Positions 51,186 to 58,722 of a stretch of DNA of 64,000 bases are shown piece by piece. Position numbers and translations under genes: made by a program. The number at the start of each line of letters is the position of its first letter. Position 1 is the stretch's first letter. Below the pieces are notes generated by a model. The model did not search any database and had not been told where the DNA came from. It worked only from the letters and a program-made list of their open reading frames with translations. The stretch is from Nocardioides carbamazepini (GTDB taxonomy: Bacteria > Actinomycetota > Actinomycetes > Propionibacteriales > Nocardioidaceae), in contig NZ_JAHTLF010000013.1 in NCBI RefSeq assembly GCF_024614185.1, forward strand, positions 302,870-366,869, in the 5' to 3' direction.

Positions 51186-53168
51186 TCAGCCGACGGGGCG
51201 CCGACGGGACCGGGCGAGCAGGCCGAGGCCCGCCACCAGCATCGTGCCGCCGACGGCCAGCCACACCAGGTCCGGTCCGCCCGTGTCGGGCAGGGCCGCA
51301 CCGCTGCCGCCGCCCGACCCGGATCCGCCCGACCCGGATCCGCCCGACCCGCCGTCGCCCGCAGGCTGCGACGTCGGGGTGGGTGTCGGGGTGGGTGTCA
51401 CGGGCGGCTGAGCCGCGAGCACGAAGTCCTGTCCGCCGACGATCTCCCCGGCCGCGGTGATCGTCACGGTGCGCTGGGCCACGCCCACGATGTCGCTGCC
51501 GTCGGGAGCGGTGACCCGGATCGTGTAGCTGCCCGGGGCGAGGCCGTCGGTGTAGTAGCCGCCCTCGGCGTCGGTGGCCAGCGTGCGGGCACCGCCCGGG
51601 CCGTCCACCGTGACCGTGACGCCCGCCCGGGGCGCTCCGCTCCCCTGCTGCGTGACCTGGCCGCCGACGGCACCGGGCCGACCCAGGGCGAAGTCCTGAC
51701 CGACGACATCGTCGGTGGCGACGGTGACCGACCGCGTCGTCGTACCGGTGTAGCCGGGGCGTGCCTCGATCGTGATCGTGTAGTCGCCCGGCACCAGGCC
51801 GGGGACGACGTAGCGGCCGTCGCCGCCGGTGACCGCCGTGACGGGCGCCCCGCCGCCGGACGGCGTGATCGTCACCTGGACGCCGCCCAGGCCGTGCCCG
51901 CCACCGGTGACGGTGCCCGCGATCGACGGCAGGGCGACCACGACGAAGTCCTGGCCGGTGACGGCCGCGTCGACGACGTCGACGCCGGTGCGGGTCGTGC
52001 CGGCGGGCCCGGGTGCATAGCCGTCGGGCACGCCGATCGCGATGCTGTAGTCGTCGCCGACCAGGTTGTCGTCGAAGAGGTAGCCGCCGTCCGCGGTGGT
52101 CGTGGTGGTGACGGTGCCGCCGCCAGGTCGGGTCAGGGTGACCTGGACGCCGGCGACCGGGTTGTCGTCGTCATCGCGGACCGTGCCGCTGATCGGGTAG
52201 GGGATGATCTCGCGCAGGTCGAAGTCCGCCCGCGACGGAGGGTCGCCGTCGTTGCCGACGTTGGACACCGCACGCTGGACCGGACCGACGACCGCGCACG
52301 TGTCCGGGGCGTCGAGCAGCACGGTGTAGCCCGACTGGGTGGCGAACTCTCCGAAGGAGTAGCTGCCGTCGGGTGCCGGCCGGGTCGTGGCCAGCTCCTC
52401 GCCGTACGGCGACACGAGGGTCAGCATGCTGTCCTGGACCGGACAGGTCCCGGAGGTCACCGCGACGGTGCCGCCGATCGGGCGGGCCCGGCTGACGAAC
52501 CAGGTCTGGTAGACGGGGAAGCCCGCGCGCCGCGTGAACGTGAAGGTGAGGCTGGTCAGCGGCAGATCGGGCTCGAACCAGCCGGACGCGCCGTCGGTGT
52601 CGATCGCTCCGGCGTTGCCGGTCAGCGTGCTCGAGCCACTGTCCCAGGTGGGCAGGTCCGTGCCGCCCGCGTGGTTGAACCTCCCCTGGAACCACGTGTC
52701 GACCCGCGCCGCCGGCACCGGCTCGCCGGCGGCATCGGTCGCGCTCACCCGTACCGCGTCGGCGTCGATGTCACCGAGCACGAAGGCCCAGCCGGTCTCG
52801 GGTGTCGGGTTCTCGAAGGAGTACGTCGTGGTGGACGGCATCGTGGCCGTGTCCGCCTTCGGCCGCAGCACGACGTAGGGCTGGTCCTTGCTGGATCCGT
52901 ACTTCGCGCCCGGTGCGGTGCTCGCCCCGAGGAACGTCGAGGCACCCGACGGGAGCTGGACGTTGGCCCGCGAGTCGCTGGCCATCGTCGCCTCCGGGAA
53001 GCCCGTCGCCTGCTGCCGCATGGTCGCGGTGTAGGCGTTCGATGCCCCCGTGGGCGCGGTCCAGGCGGCCCAGGTGTCGGTCATCGCCGCGGCGGGCGTG
53101 ACCAGTCCTCCCGCGAGCAGCAGCAGTGATCCGACGACGGCGGTCCCCGAGACCCTCCACCAAGTCAT
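51186..53168 (-). CDS. LPxTG-type surface protein with repeated carboxypeptidase-regulatory-like domains
   Basis: A 660-residue exported protein. It starts with a signal peptide (hydrophobic GSLLLLAGGLV, then AAAM). After an N-terminal region of about 280 residues it has three to four repeats of the Cna-B/carboxypeptidase-regulatory type, recognised by ISGTVRDDDDNPVAGVQVTL, IAGTVTGGGHGLGGVQVTI and VGGQVTQQGSGAPRAGVTVT. A TPTPTPT and Gly/Ser linker follows, then LPDTG, a hydrophobic helix and a basic tail (RSRRRP). Sortase should anchor it to the cell wall. No sortase gene is nearby. Its role is probably structural or adhesive. Confidence 0.9.
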   Translation of the reverse strand: MTWWRVSGTAVVGSLLLLAGGLVTPAAAMTDTWAAWTAPTGASNAYTATMRQQATGFPEATMASDSRANVQLPSGASTFLGASTAPGAKYGSSKDQPYVVLRPKADTATMPSTTTYSFENPTPETGWAFVLGDIDADAVRVSATDAAGEPVPAARVDTWFQGRFNHAGGTDLPTWDSGSSTLTGNAGAIDTDGASGWFEPDLPLTSLTFTFTRRAGFPVYQTWFVSRARPIGGTVAVTSGTCPVQDSMLTLVSPYGEELATTRPAPDGSYSFGEFATQSGYTVLLDAPDTCAVVGPVQRAVSNVGNDGDPPSRADFDLREIIPYPISGTVRDDDDNPVAGVQVTLTRPGGGTVTTTTTADGGYLFDDNLVGDDYSIAIGVPDGYAPGPAGTTRTGVDVVDAAVTGQDFVVVALPSIAGTVTGGGHGLGGVQVTITPSGGGAPVTAVTGGDGRYVVPGLVPGDYTITIEARPGYTGTTTRSVTVATDDVVGQDFALGRPGAVGGQVTQQGSGAPRAGVTVTVDGPGGARTLATDAEGGYYTDGLAPGSYTIRVTAPDGSDIVGVAQRTVTITAAGEIVGGQDFVLAAQPPVTPTPTPTPTSQPAGDGGSGGSGSGGSGSGGGSGAALPDTGGPDLVWLAVGGTMLVAGLGLLARSRRRPVG

Positions 53169-53199
53169 GGGGCCATCCTGCCCCGGCTTGCGGTGCCAT

Positions 53200-53235
53200 G
53201 TGAAGCACCCGGGACCTAGGTCCCGGGTGCTTCAC
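53200..53235. terminator. 36-bp perfect palindrome after ilvE
   Basis: A perfect 36-bp inverted repeat (half GTGAAGCACCCGGGACC, central TA) lies 6 nt past the ilvE stop codon on the minus strand and 31 bp before the surface-protein gene. It is the strongest hairpin in this part of the window and should insulate ilvE from the gene downstream. Confidence 0.8.
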
Positions 53236-53241
53236 CTGGAC

Positions 53242-54327
53242 TCAGGAGACGCGGTGCATCCAGCCGAAGGTGTCCTCGGCGCGGCCGAGCTGGACGTCGA
53301 CGAGCGCCTCGCGGATCCGCATGGTGAGGTCCTGGCCGGCCGGGGCGGGAGTCTCGCCGCCGGCATACTTCAGCGAACCGACCGGGGTGACCACCGCGGC
53401 GGTGCCGCAGGCGAAGATCTCGGTGATCCGGCCGCTGGCGACGCCGTCGCGCCACTCGTCGATGCCGAATCGCCGCTCGGTGACCTGGTGGCCCATCTTG
53501 CCGGCGAGCTCGATGATCGAGGAGCGGGTGATGCCCTCGAGGATGGTGCCGGTCTCCGGGGTGACGATGGAGCCGTCGTCGAAGACGAAGTACATGTTCA
53601 TCCCGCCGAGCTCCTCGACGTACCTGCCCTCCTGGGCGTCGAGGAAGACCACCTGGTCACAACCCTCGGCGGAGGCCTCCTGCTGGGCGACGAGGGACGA
53701 GGCGTAGTTGCCGCCCGTCTTGGCCGCGCCCATCCCGCCGCGACCGGCGCGGGTGTACTCCTCGGTCAGCCACAGCGTGATCGGCTTGATGCCGCCCTTG
53801 AAGTACGCGCCGGCCGGGCTGGCGATCACCATGAAGGTGACGTGCTGGGCCGGTCGGACGCCGAGGAACTTCTCCGAGGCGAACATGAACGGGCGCAGGT
53901 AGAGACTCTGCTCGCCGCCGTCGGCGTTGCCCGGGACGAAGCGCGCGTCGACCTTCACCAGCTCCTCGACGGCCTGGATGAAGTCGGGGACCTCCAGCAC
54001 GGGCAGCGCCAGCCGGTGGCTGGACCGTGCCATCCGCTCGGCGTTGGCCTCGGGCCGGAAGAGCCACAGCGAGTCGTCGTCGTGGCGGTAGGCCTTCATG
54101 CCCTCGAAGGTCTCCTGCGCGTAGTGCAGGACGGCCGCCGCGGGGTCGAGGGTGATCGGTCCGTACGGCGTGATGCGCGCGTCGTGCCACCCCTGCTCCG
54201 GCGTCCACTCGACGGTGAGCATGTGGTCGGAGAAGTGCGTGCCGAAGCCGGGGTTGGCCAGGATCTCCGCCAGGCGGGCGTCGTCCGTGGGGTTCGCGGA
54301 CAGCGTGGTCGTGATCTGCATGGTCAT
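53242..54327 (-). CDS. ilvE: branched-chain-amino-acid transaminase
   Basis: Catalyses the last step of Leu, Ile and Val biosynthesis with PLP and glutamate. The 361-residue class IV aminotransferase matches the long actinobacterial IlvE type: HFSDHMLTVEW, HYAQETFEGMKAYR, the RHR-type KVDARFVPG region, the PLP-Lys in KTGGNYASSLVAQ, YVEELGGMNMYFV and TGTILEGITRSSII. The ATG at 54327 is used. It follows leuB in the same direction, 161 bp away, across an array of small hairpins. It is ended by a 36-bp palindrome. Confidence 0.95.
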   Translation of the reverse strand: MTMQITTTLSANPTDDARLAEILANPGFGTHFSDHMLTVEWTPEQGWHDARITPYGPITLDPAAAVLHYAQETFEGMKAYRHDDDSLWLFRPEANAERMARSSHRLALPVLEVPDFIQAVEELVKVDARFVPGNADGGEQSLYLRPFMFASEKFLGVRPAQHVTFMVIASPAGAYFKGGIKPITLWLTEEYTRAGRGGMGAAKTGGNYASSLVAQQEASAEGCDQVVFLDAQEGRYVEELGGMNMYFVFDDGSIVTPETGTILEGITRSSIIELAGKMGHQVTERRFGIDEWRDGVASGRITEIFACGTAAVVTPVGSLKYAGGETPAPAGQDLTMRIREALVDVQLGRAEDTFGWMHRVS

Positions 54328-54364
54328 CAGGTTAGTCCTCGTTAACGCGGGTCGACAGTCGGCC

Positions 54365-54489
54365 GCTCGGCGAGCTTGCGAGCCGAGCCCGGGGAACCGC
54401 GAGCGAAGCGAGCCTGGTTCTCCGGAATGAAGGAGCGGCGAGCGAAGCGAGCTCCTTCCGGTCGCTCAGCGACCGGGTCGCGAAGCGAC
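54365..54489. repeat. array of short hairpins between leuB and ilvE
   Basis: Within about 125 bp there are at least five inverted repeats: GCTCGGC/GCCGAGC (54365-54388), GGGGAACC/GGTTCTCC (54391-54423, one mismatch), AAGGAGC/GCTCCTT (54430-54457), CCGGTCGCT-C-AGCGACCGG (54458-54476) and GTCGC-GAA-GCGAC (54477-54489). The 15-mer GCGAGCGAAGCGAGC occurs twice (54399-54413, 54438-54452), inside two of the loops. Probably a transcript-processing or terminator cluster, or a remnant of a repeat element. Confidence 0.7.
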
Positions 54490-55586
54490 TACCCGGCTAC
54501 TCGCGCGGCGATCGCGTCGCCCACCTCGGGCGTGCTCCGCTGCTGGCCCGGGTCGCGCGCCTCGAGGTCGGCGAGCACCGCCGCCTCGACCTTCGCCGCC
54601 GCCTCGGGGTGACCGAGGTGGTCGAGCAGGAGTGCGCCGGACAGGATCGCGGCGGTCGGGTCGGCGATGAGCTGACCGGCGATGTCGGGGGCCGAGCCGT
54701 GCACGGGCTCGAACATGGAGGGCGCGGTCCGGTCCGGGTTGACGTTGCCGGAGGCCGCGAGCCCGATGCCACCGCTGATGGCGGCGGCGAGGTCGGTCAC
54801 GATGTCGCCGAACAGGTTGTCGGTCACGATGACGTCGAAGCGCTGCGGGTCGGTCGTCAGGTAGATCATCACCGCGTCGATGTGGCTGTAGTCAGTGGTG
54901 ACGTCCGGGTACTCCTCGGCCACCTGCTGGAACAGGCGCCACCAGACCTGGCCGGCATGGACGAGCACATTGGTCTTGTGGACCAGGGTGAGCTTCTTGC
55001 GGGGACGCTTGCTGGCCCGCTCGAAGGCGTCACGGACGACCCGCTCGACGCCGTAGGCGGTGTTGACCGAGACCTCGGTGGCGACCTCGGCCGGCGTACC
55101 GACGCGCAGCGCGCCGCCGTTGCCGGTGTAGGGCCCCTCGGTGCCCTCGCGCACGACGACGAAGTCGACCTCGCCCTTGCCCAGCACCTCGTCGGACAGC
55201 GGCGACACCGAGCCCGGGTAGATGCGCGAGGGGCGCAGGTTGACGTAGTGGTCGAGCTCGAAGCGGAGCTTGAGCAGCAGGCCGCGCTCGAGGATGCCCG
55301 GGGGCAGGTTCGGGTCGTTGGGCTTGCCGCCGACCGCGCCGAGCAGCAGGGCGTCCTGGTCGCGGATCTCCTCCAGCACACTGTCCGGCAGCACCTCGCC
55401 GGTGCGCAGGTAGCGCTCGGCGCCGAGGTCGTACTGGGTCTGCGCGAACTTCAGGTCCGCCGGTGCGGCGACCTCGAGCACCTTGAGGGCCTCGGCGGTC
55501 ACCTCGGGCCCGATCCCGTCGCCGGGGATGACGCCGAGCGCGACCTGGCCGGTGGTGACGGGGGCTGCAGCGGAGGAGTCGGTCAT
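54489..55586 (-). CDS. leuB: 3-isopropylmalate dehydrogenase
   Basis: Oxidative decarboxylation of 3-isopropylmalate in leucine synthesis, NAD-dependent. The 365-residue protein carries [12 protein letters not shown], the substrate region [40 protein letters not shown] (catalytic Lys) and [20 protein letters not shown], and the NAD region [13 protein letters not shown]. The ATG at 55586 lies 10 nt after a small open frame (55597-55779). A candidate branched-chain leader peptide and multi-hairpin leader lie upstream. ilvE follows in the same direction. Confidence 0.96.
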   Translation of the reverse strand: MTDSSAAAPVTTGQVALGVIPGDGIGPEVTAEALKVLEVAAPADLKFAQTQYDLGAERYLRTGEVLPDSVLEEIRDQDALLLGAVGGKPNDPNLPPGILERGLLLKLRFELDHYVNLRPSRIYPGSVSPLSDEVLGKGEVDFVVVREGTEGPYTGNGGALRVGTPAEVATEVSVNTAYGVERVVRDAFERASKRPRKKLTLVHKTNVLVHAGQVWWRLFQQVAEEYPDVTTDYSHIDAVMIYLTTDPQRFDVIVTDNLFGDIVTDLAAAISGGIGLAASGNVNPDRTAPSMFEPVHGSAPDIAGQLIADPTAAILSGALLLDHLGHPEAAAKVEAAVLADLEARDPGQQRSTPEVGDAIAARVAG

Positions 55587-55596
55587 GGGGCAAAAC

Positions 55597-55779
55597 CTAG
55601 TTGTCGTCGGGTCGGGCTTCGTCGCCGTCTCGCAGGTCAGTCCGCAAGAAGCCCGGCGCCTCTCGGTGCGAGGGCTGCTCCGGGTCGTGGCGCGCAGGAC
55701 CCCACTCCGAGTCGTCGGCGGTCAAGGTGGCGTACCCGGTCGGATTGGTACGACGGACGCTGGTGGCGGTGCTGGACAT
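55597..55779 (-). CDS. small protein upstream of leuB, unknown
   Basis: A 60-residue open frame with strongly GC-biased third positions, consistent with real coding. It begins with an ATG after GGAGACC and ends 10 nt before the leuB start, so the two could be coupled. The sequence is polar and acidic, with [15 protein letters not shown] and a Pro/His/Arg-rich end, no membrane segment and no known domain that I recognise. It sits between the branched-chain leader region and leuB, so it may be a regulatory small protein or simply a small translated frame. Confidence 0.45.
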   Translation of the reverse strand: MSSTATSVRRTNPTGYATLTADDSEWGPARHDPEQPSHREAPGFLRTDLRDGDEARPDDN

Positions 55780-55815
55780 GGCTGGTCTCCGTGTGACGGG
55801 ACCCGTCGAGACGAT

Positions 55816-55913
55816 CTGCGGCGGGCCGGGGTGGTGGTCCGAGGGGCCCGCGCGGAATCAGGGGATCGCCGCAGTCACCGCGGCGAGGTGGCCTCTCTCA
55901 GGCCTCGCCGCGG
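55816..55913 (-). promoter_or_regulatory. leuB leader with mutually exclusive hairpins (candidate attenuator)
   Basis: Read on the minus strand, four arms follow one another: arm 1 CCGCGGCGAGG (55913-55903), arm 2 CCTCGCCGCGG (55888-55878), arm 3 CTGCGGCG (55874-55867), arm 4 CGCCGCAG (55823-55816). Arms 1 and 2 pair over 11 bp and arms 3 and 4 over 8 bp. Alternatively TCGCCGC of arm 2 pairs with GCGGCGA of arm 3 (7 bp, 7-nt loop). Arm 1 overlaps the last codons of the leader peptide. No U-tract follows arm 4, so the output may be translational or Rho-dependent. Confidence 0.6.
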
Positions 55914-55942
55914 CGCACGATTACGAGAAGGGCGCTCCGCAT
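55898..55942 (-). CDS. candidate leuB leader peptide MRSALLVIVRRGEA
   Basis: A 14-residue open frame with codons CTT CTC GTA ATC GTG in a row: Leu-Leu-Val-Ile-Val, all three branched-chain amino acids, with CTT and GTA rare in this DNA. It lies on the leuB strand, 312 bp before leuB, and its last codons form arm 1 of the leader hairpins. A possible promoter GAGACA-17 bp-TAGAGT lies just upstream, so the message may begin close to the ATG. The methyltransferase gene starts divergently at 56061. The pattern is that of a branched-chain attenuator peptide; expression is unproven. Confidence 0.7.
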   Translation of the reverse strand: MRSALLVIVRRGEA

Positions 55943-56060
55943 GATGGAAGAGACTCTACGCCGCGGCGCGGCCGCTGTCTCGACTTCCGTCCACGATGCG
56001 GTCGTGTCGCATGTCGAGACCCGTCGTCCGGCCCTTGACCCGACGGGTGACACTCGGGGC

Positions 56061-56630
56061 ATGAGCGCGCCTCCCGAGCTGCCCGACGTGGTCCACCGCG
56101 CTTTCGACGCATCCCGTCGTGCCGGCTACGTGTCGTTCTGCCGCAACGAGACCGGGCGGCTGCTCGCCGCCCTCGCCGCGACCCGCGAGGGCACGATGGC
56201 CGAGTTCGGCACCGGCTGCGGTGTCGGCACCGCGTGGTTGCGCTCCGGCGTCCGCAACGACAAGGCCAGGATCCTCACCGCGGAGCTGAACCCGAAGCTC
56301 GCCGCCGCCGCGATCGAGACCTTCGATGACGACCCGCTGGTCGACGTACTCGAGGCGGACTGGTCCACCCTCATGGACAAGGGTCCGTTCTCGCTGCTCT
56401 TCCTCGACTCCGGCGACCCGTCGGCCGTCGCCGTCGACAAGATCGCCGACCTCGTCGAGCCGGGCGGCATCGTGGTGCTCGACGACTTCGTGCCGTGCGA
56501 GATGTGGCCGCCGATCACGTCCGGCCGGGTCGACACCCTGCGTGAGGAGTGGCTGACCGACGAGCGGTTCACCACGGTCGAGGTGATGGTCGCCGCCGAC
56601 GCGTCCGCGCTGATCGCTACGCGCCGCTGA
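56061..56630 (+). CDS. class I SAM-dependent O-methyltransferase-like protein
   Basis: A 189-residue Rossmann-fold protein with SAM motif I MAEFGTGCGVGTAWLR, an acidic residue ending strand 2 (LTAELNPKLA), the motif LLFLDSGDPSAVAVDKIADLVEPGGIVVLDD and a C-terminal EVMVAADASALIATRR, as in catechol-type O-methyltransferases (COMT/CCoAMT group). The ATG at 56061 (MSAPPELPDVV) is preferred: an in-frame ATG at 55941 would place 120 bp of divergent promoter and leader DNA inside the gene. Its stop converges with the FHA-protein stop, 2 bp away. Substrate unknown. Confidence 0.85.
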   Translation: MSAPPELPDVVHRAFDASRRAGYVSFCRNETGRLLAALAATREGTMAEFGTGCGVGTAWLRSGVRNDKARILTAELNPKLAAAAIETFDDDPLVDVLEADWSTLMDKGPFSLLFLDSGDPSAVAVDKIADLVEPGGIVVLDDFVPCEMWPPITSGRVDTLREEWLTDERFTTVEVMVAADASALIATRR

Positions 56631-56632
56631 GC

Positions 56633-57436
56633 TCAGACCTCGCTCGGCTGCGCCCTCCGGATCACGATCCTGGTCCACGCGCCGAGGTAGACCCGTGCGT
56701 CCGGCGCGATCTCGCGCTTCTCTCCCACGGGCACCGGGTCGGTGGGCAGCCCACCGACGGCGGAGCCGAGGTAGGTGCCGTTGGACGAGCCGAGGTCCTC
56801 GACCCACCAACGACTGCCGTCGGTGGTCAGCTGGCAGTGGCGCCGGCTGATGCCGTTGTCGGACCCGAGGTCGATGTCGGGGTGGATGCCGCGGCTGCGG
56901 GAGGTGCGGCCGACCAGGATCGACGTCGTCTTGAGGGGTACGACGGTGGGCACGCCGGCGGACGGCAGCGGATCGGTCGACTCCTGGTCGGCGTACCAGT
57001 CCGGGTCGATCCAGACCTCGGCGACCCAGGCATCGGCCAACGGCGGGGCGAGGGACACCTCGGCGGCCGGCGTGGCGACGTCGGGACGTCGGGCATCTGC
57101 CGTGCCGGCGTCGTCGGTGCCCGCCGGGACACCCAGGTCGAGCACCGAGGGCGTGACCGGGCGCGGCATCGAGCCGGTGGTGAAGTCGTAGCCGCAAGCC
57201 TCACAGAACAGCGCGTTGGGCGGGTTGGTCGCCTGGCAGTTGGGGCACTCCGCGGTCGCCGGAGCGGCCTGGGCCGCCGGGGCCGCCGCGGGCTCGGCGG
57301 CCGGTGCGTCGGCCGCCCCCGAGGCAGCGGCGGAGCCGTCCGTGGCCGGCGTGCCGCCACCGGCCGGGATCGGCAGGCCGCAGACGTCGCAGTAGTCGTC
57401 CGAGGCCGACTCGTGCCCGGACGGGCAGGTGCTCAT
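56633..57436 (-). CDS. FHA-domain protein with zinc-ribbon head
   Basis: A 267-residue phospho-threonine reader. Two Cys clusters occupy the first 90 residues (CPSGHESASDDYCDVCGLP and CPNCQATNPPNALFCEACG), separated by an Ala/Pro-rich linker. The C-terminal FHA domain (about 170-235) has the GR, SRRH and SSNGT positions: ILVGRTSRSRG, NGISRRHCQL, DLGSSNGTYLG. It is the last gene of the kinase-phosphatase operon and overlaps the VWA gene by 4 nt, so it probably reads phosphorylation made by the PknG-like kinase. No N-terminal ETTS-type phospho-site of GarA is seen. Confidence 0.9.
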   Translation of the reverse strand: MSTCPSGHESASDDYCDVCGLPIPAGGGTPATDGSAAASGAADAPAAEPAAAPAAQAAPATAECPNCQATNPPNALFCEACGYDFTTGSMPRPVTPSVLDLGVPAGTDDAGTADARRPDVATPAAEVSLAPPLADAWVAEVWIDPDWYADQESTDPLPSAGVPTVVPLKTTSILVGRTSRSRGIHPDIDLGSDNGISRRHCQLTTDGSRWWVEDLGSSNGTYLGSAVGGLPTDPVPVGEKREIAPDARVYLGAWTRIVIRRAQPSEV

Positions 57437-58722
57437 GTCGTCGGCTCCTTGCGGATCCGCGTGGTCTTGGTCGACGCGGTGTCGAGGGCCATCTCGTCGG
57501 CCTTCTCGACCGCCCGCTTGAGCCGGACGGTGCCGGTCTCCTCGTTGTCGACGTCGACGACCTTGCGCAGCTTGGAGGTGGCCTCGTCGTTGCCGGTCTC
57601 GGCGGCGAGCTGGACGGCGCGGCCCAGCTTGGTGGTCGCGGTCGCCTCGTCGCCGGCGGCCTTGGCCGCCAGGCCCTCCTGGATCACCTGGGCGAGCTCG
57701 GCCTGACCGGTGTAGTGCGCGACCTGCTGGTCGATCCGGGTGGTGAGCTCGGAGTTGTTGGACCAGGTCGCCTTCACCAGCCCCTGGGTGACGACGTCGG
57801 CGCCCAGGGCGAGCTGGACGCGGGCGGCGAGCTGCTCCTGTCCGATCGCCTTGGCCGGCACGCGCACCGCGACGTGGTAGTCGCGGGACTCGTCGGACCA
57901 CGCGCCGGTCGGGTAGTCGCCCGTGAGCGGGTTGACCGGCGTCCGACGGTTGGTGAGGTCCTCGACGGTGGGCGAGACCTGGCGCACGAAGAGCACCTCG
58001 GCGCCCTGGGGAGTCCACACCCGCAGCGACGCGTCGGCGACGCCGCGGGCCATCGCGTTGCGCATGATCTCCTGGAACTGGGCCTTCATCTCGGCGGGGC
58101 TCGGGATGATGTCGACCGTGCCGAGCAGCGCCTGCGCGATCCGGCGGATCTCGGCGACCTGCCAGTCGGTGCCGGCGCCACGACAGTCGGCCTGGAAGTA
58201 GCCGGTCGCCCGGTTGATCGCCTCGTCGAGACGGCCGGGTCGCTCGCGGTTCTCCCCGTCGGTGAGCAGCAGGACGTGGCGCTGGGTGACGGCGCTGACC
58301 GACGCGAAGAGCTGGCCGGCGAGGTCGAGCCAGGTGCTGATCGCCGTACCCCCGCTGCCGACGAACCTGTCGATCGCGGAGGACGCCTCGTGCCGGGCGC
58401 GCGCGTCCATCTGGACCATGCCCGGGCCCTTGGAGACCGGCGGGTAGGCGAGCATCGCCCGGTCGGCGCCGGCGATCACGGCGAAGTAGGTGCCGTCGAC
58501 GATCTCGGCGAGCGCGGCCTGCGCACCCTCCTTCGCGGCGGCCATGGTGGCCGGGCCCATCGAGCCCGACGTGTCGACGATGATGATCTCGCCGGCACTG
58601 CCTGCTCCGGACTGTCCCGCCGTCCCGGCTCCCTGGCAGGTGATCGTGACGATCGCGTTGACGTCGGTCCCGCCATCGGGCAGGAACTCGTTCTGGTAGA
58701 CGGCGGCGTTGAACTCAGCCAT
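57433..58722 (-). CDS. VWA-domain protein of the phosphorylation operon
   Basis: A 429-residue protein with a von Willebrand A domain (about 35-230). The MIDAS metal site is complete: DTSGSMG (DxSxS), the Thr in GGTAISTW and the Asp in LLLTDGENRE. The C-terminal 190 residues look like beta-rich and helical repeats with an Ala-rich segment (AAKAAGDEATATTKLG) and end in a Thr/Lys-rich tail, possible kinase targets. VWA proteins with kinase and PP2C partners occur in TerY-P triads, thought to act as metal-dependent chaperone or scaffold modules. The ATG at 58722 follows GGAGGAGAG. It overlaps the PP2C gene by 8 nt. Confidence 0.88.
   Translation of the reverse strand: MAEFNAAVYQNEFLPDGGTDVNAIVTITCQGAGTAGQSGAGSAGEIIIVDTSGSMGPATMAAAKEGAQAALAEIVDGTYFAVIAGADRAMLAYPPVSKGPGMVQMDARARHEASSAIDRFVGSGGTAISTWLDLAGQLFASVSAVTQRHVLLLTDGENRERPGRLDEAINRATGYFQADCRGAGTDWQVAEIRRIAQALLGTVDIIPSPAEMKAQFQEIMRNAMARGVADASLRVWTPQGAEVLFVRQVSPTVEDLTNRRTPVNPLTGDYPTGAWSDESRDYHVAVRVPAKAIGQEQLAARVQLALGADVVTQGLVKATWSNNSELTTRIDQQVAHYTGQAELAQVIQEGLAAKAAGDEATATTKLGRAVQLAAETGNDEATSKLRKVVDVDNEETGTVRLKRAVEKADEMALDTASTKTTRIRKEPTT

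Noticed and set aside
55941..56060. In-frame upstream extension of the methyltransferase to the ATG at 55941
   Set aside because: The extra 40 residues do not match the methyltransferase fold and would overlap the divergent leuB leader and promoter; the ATG at 56061 is better.
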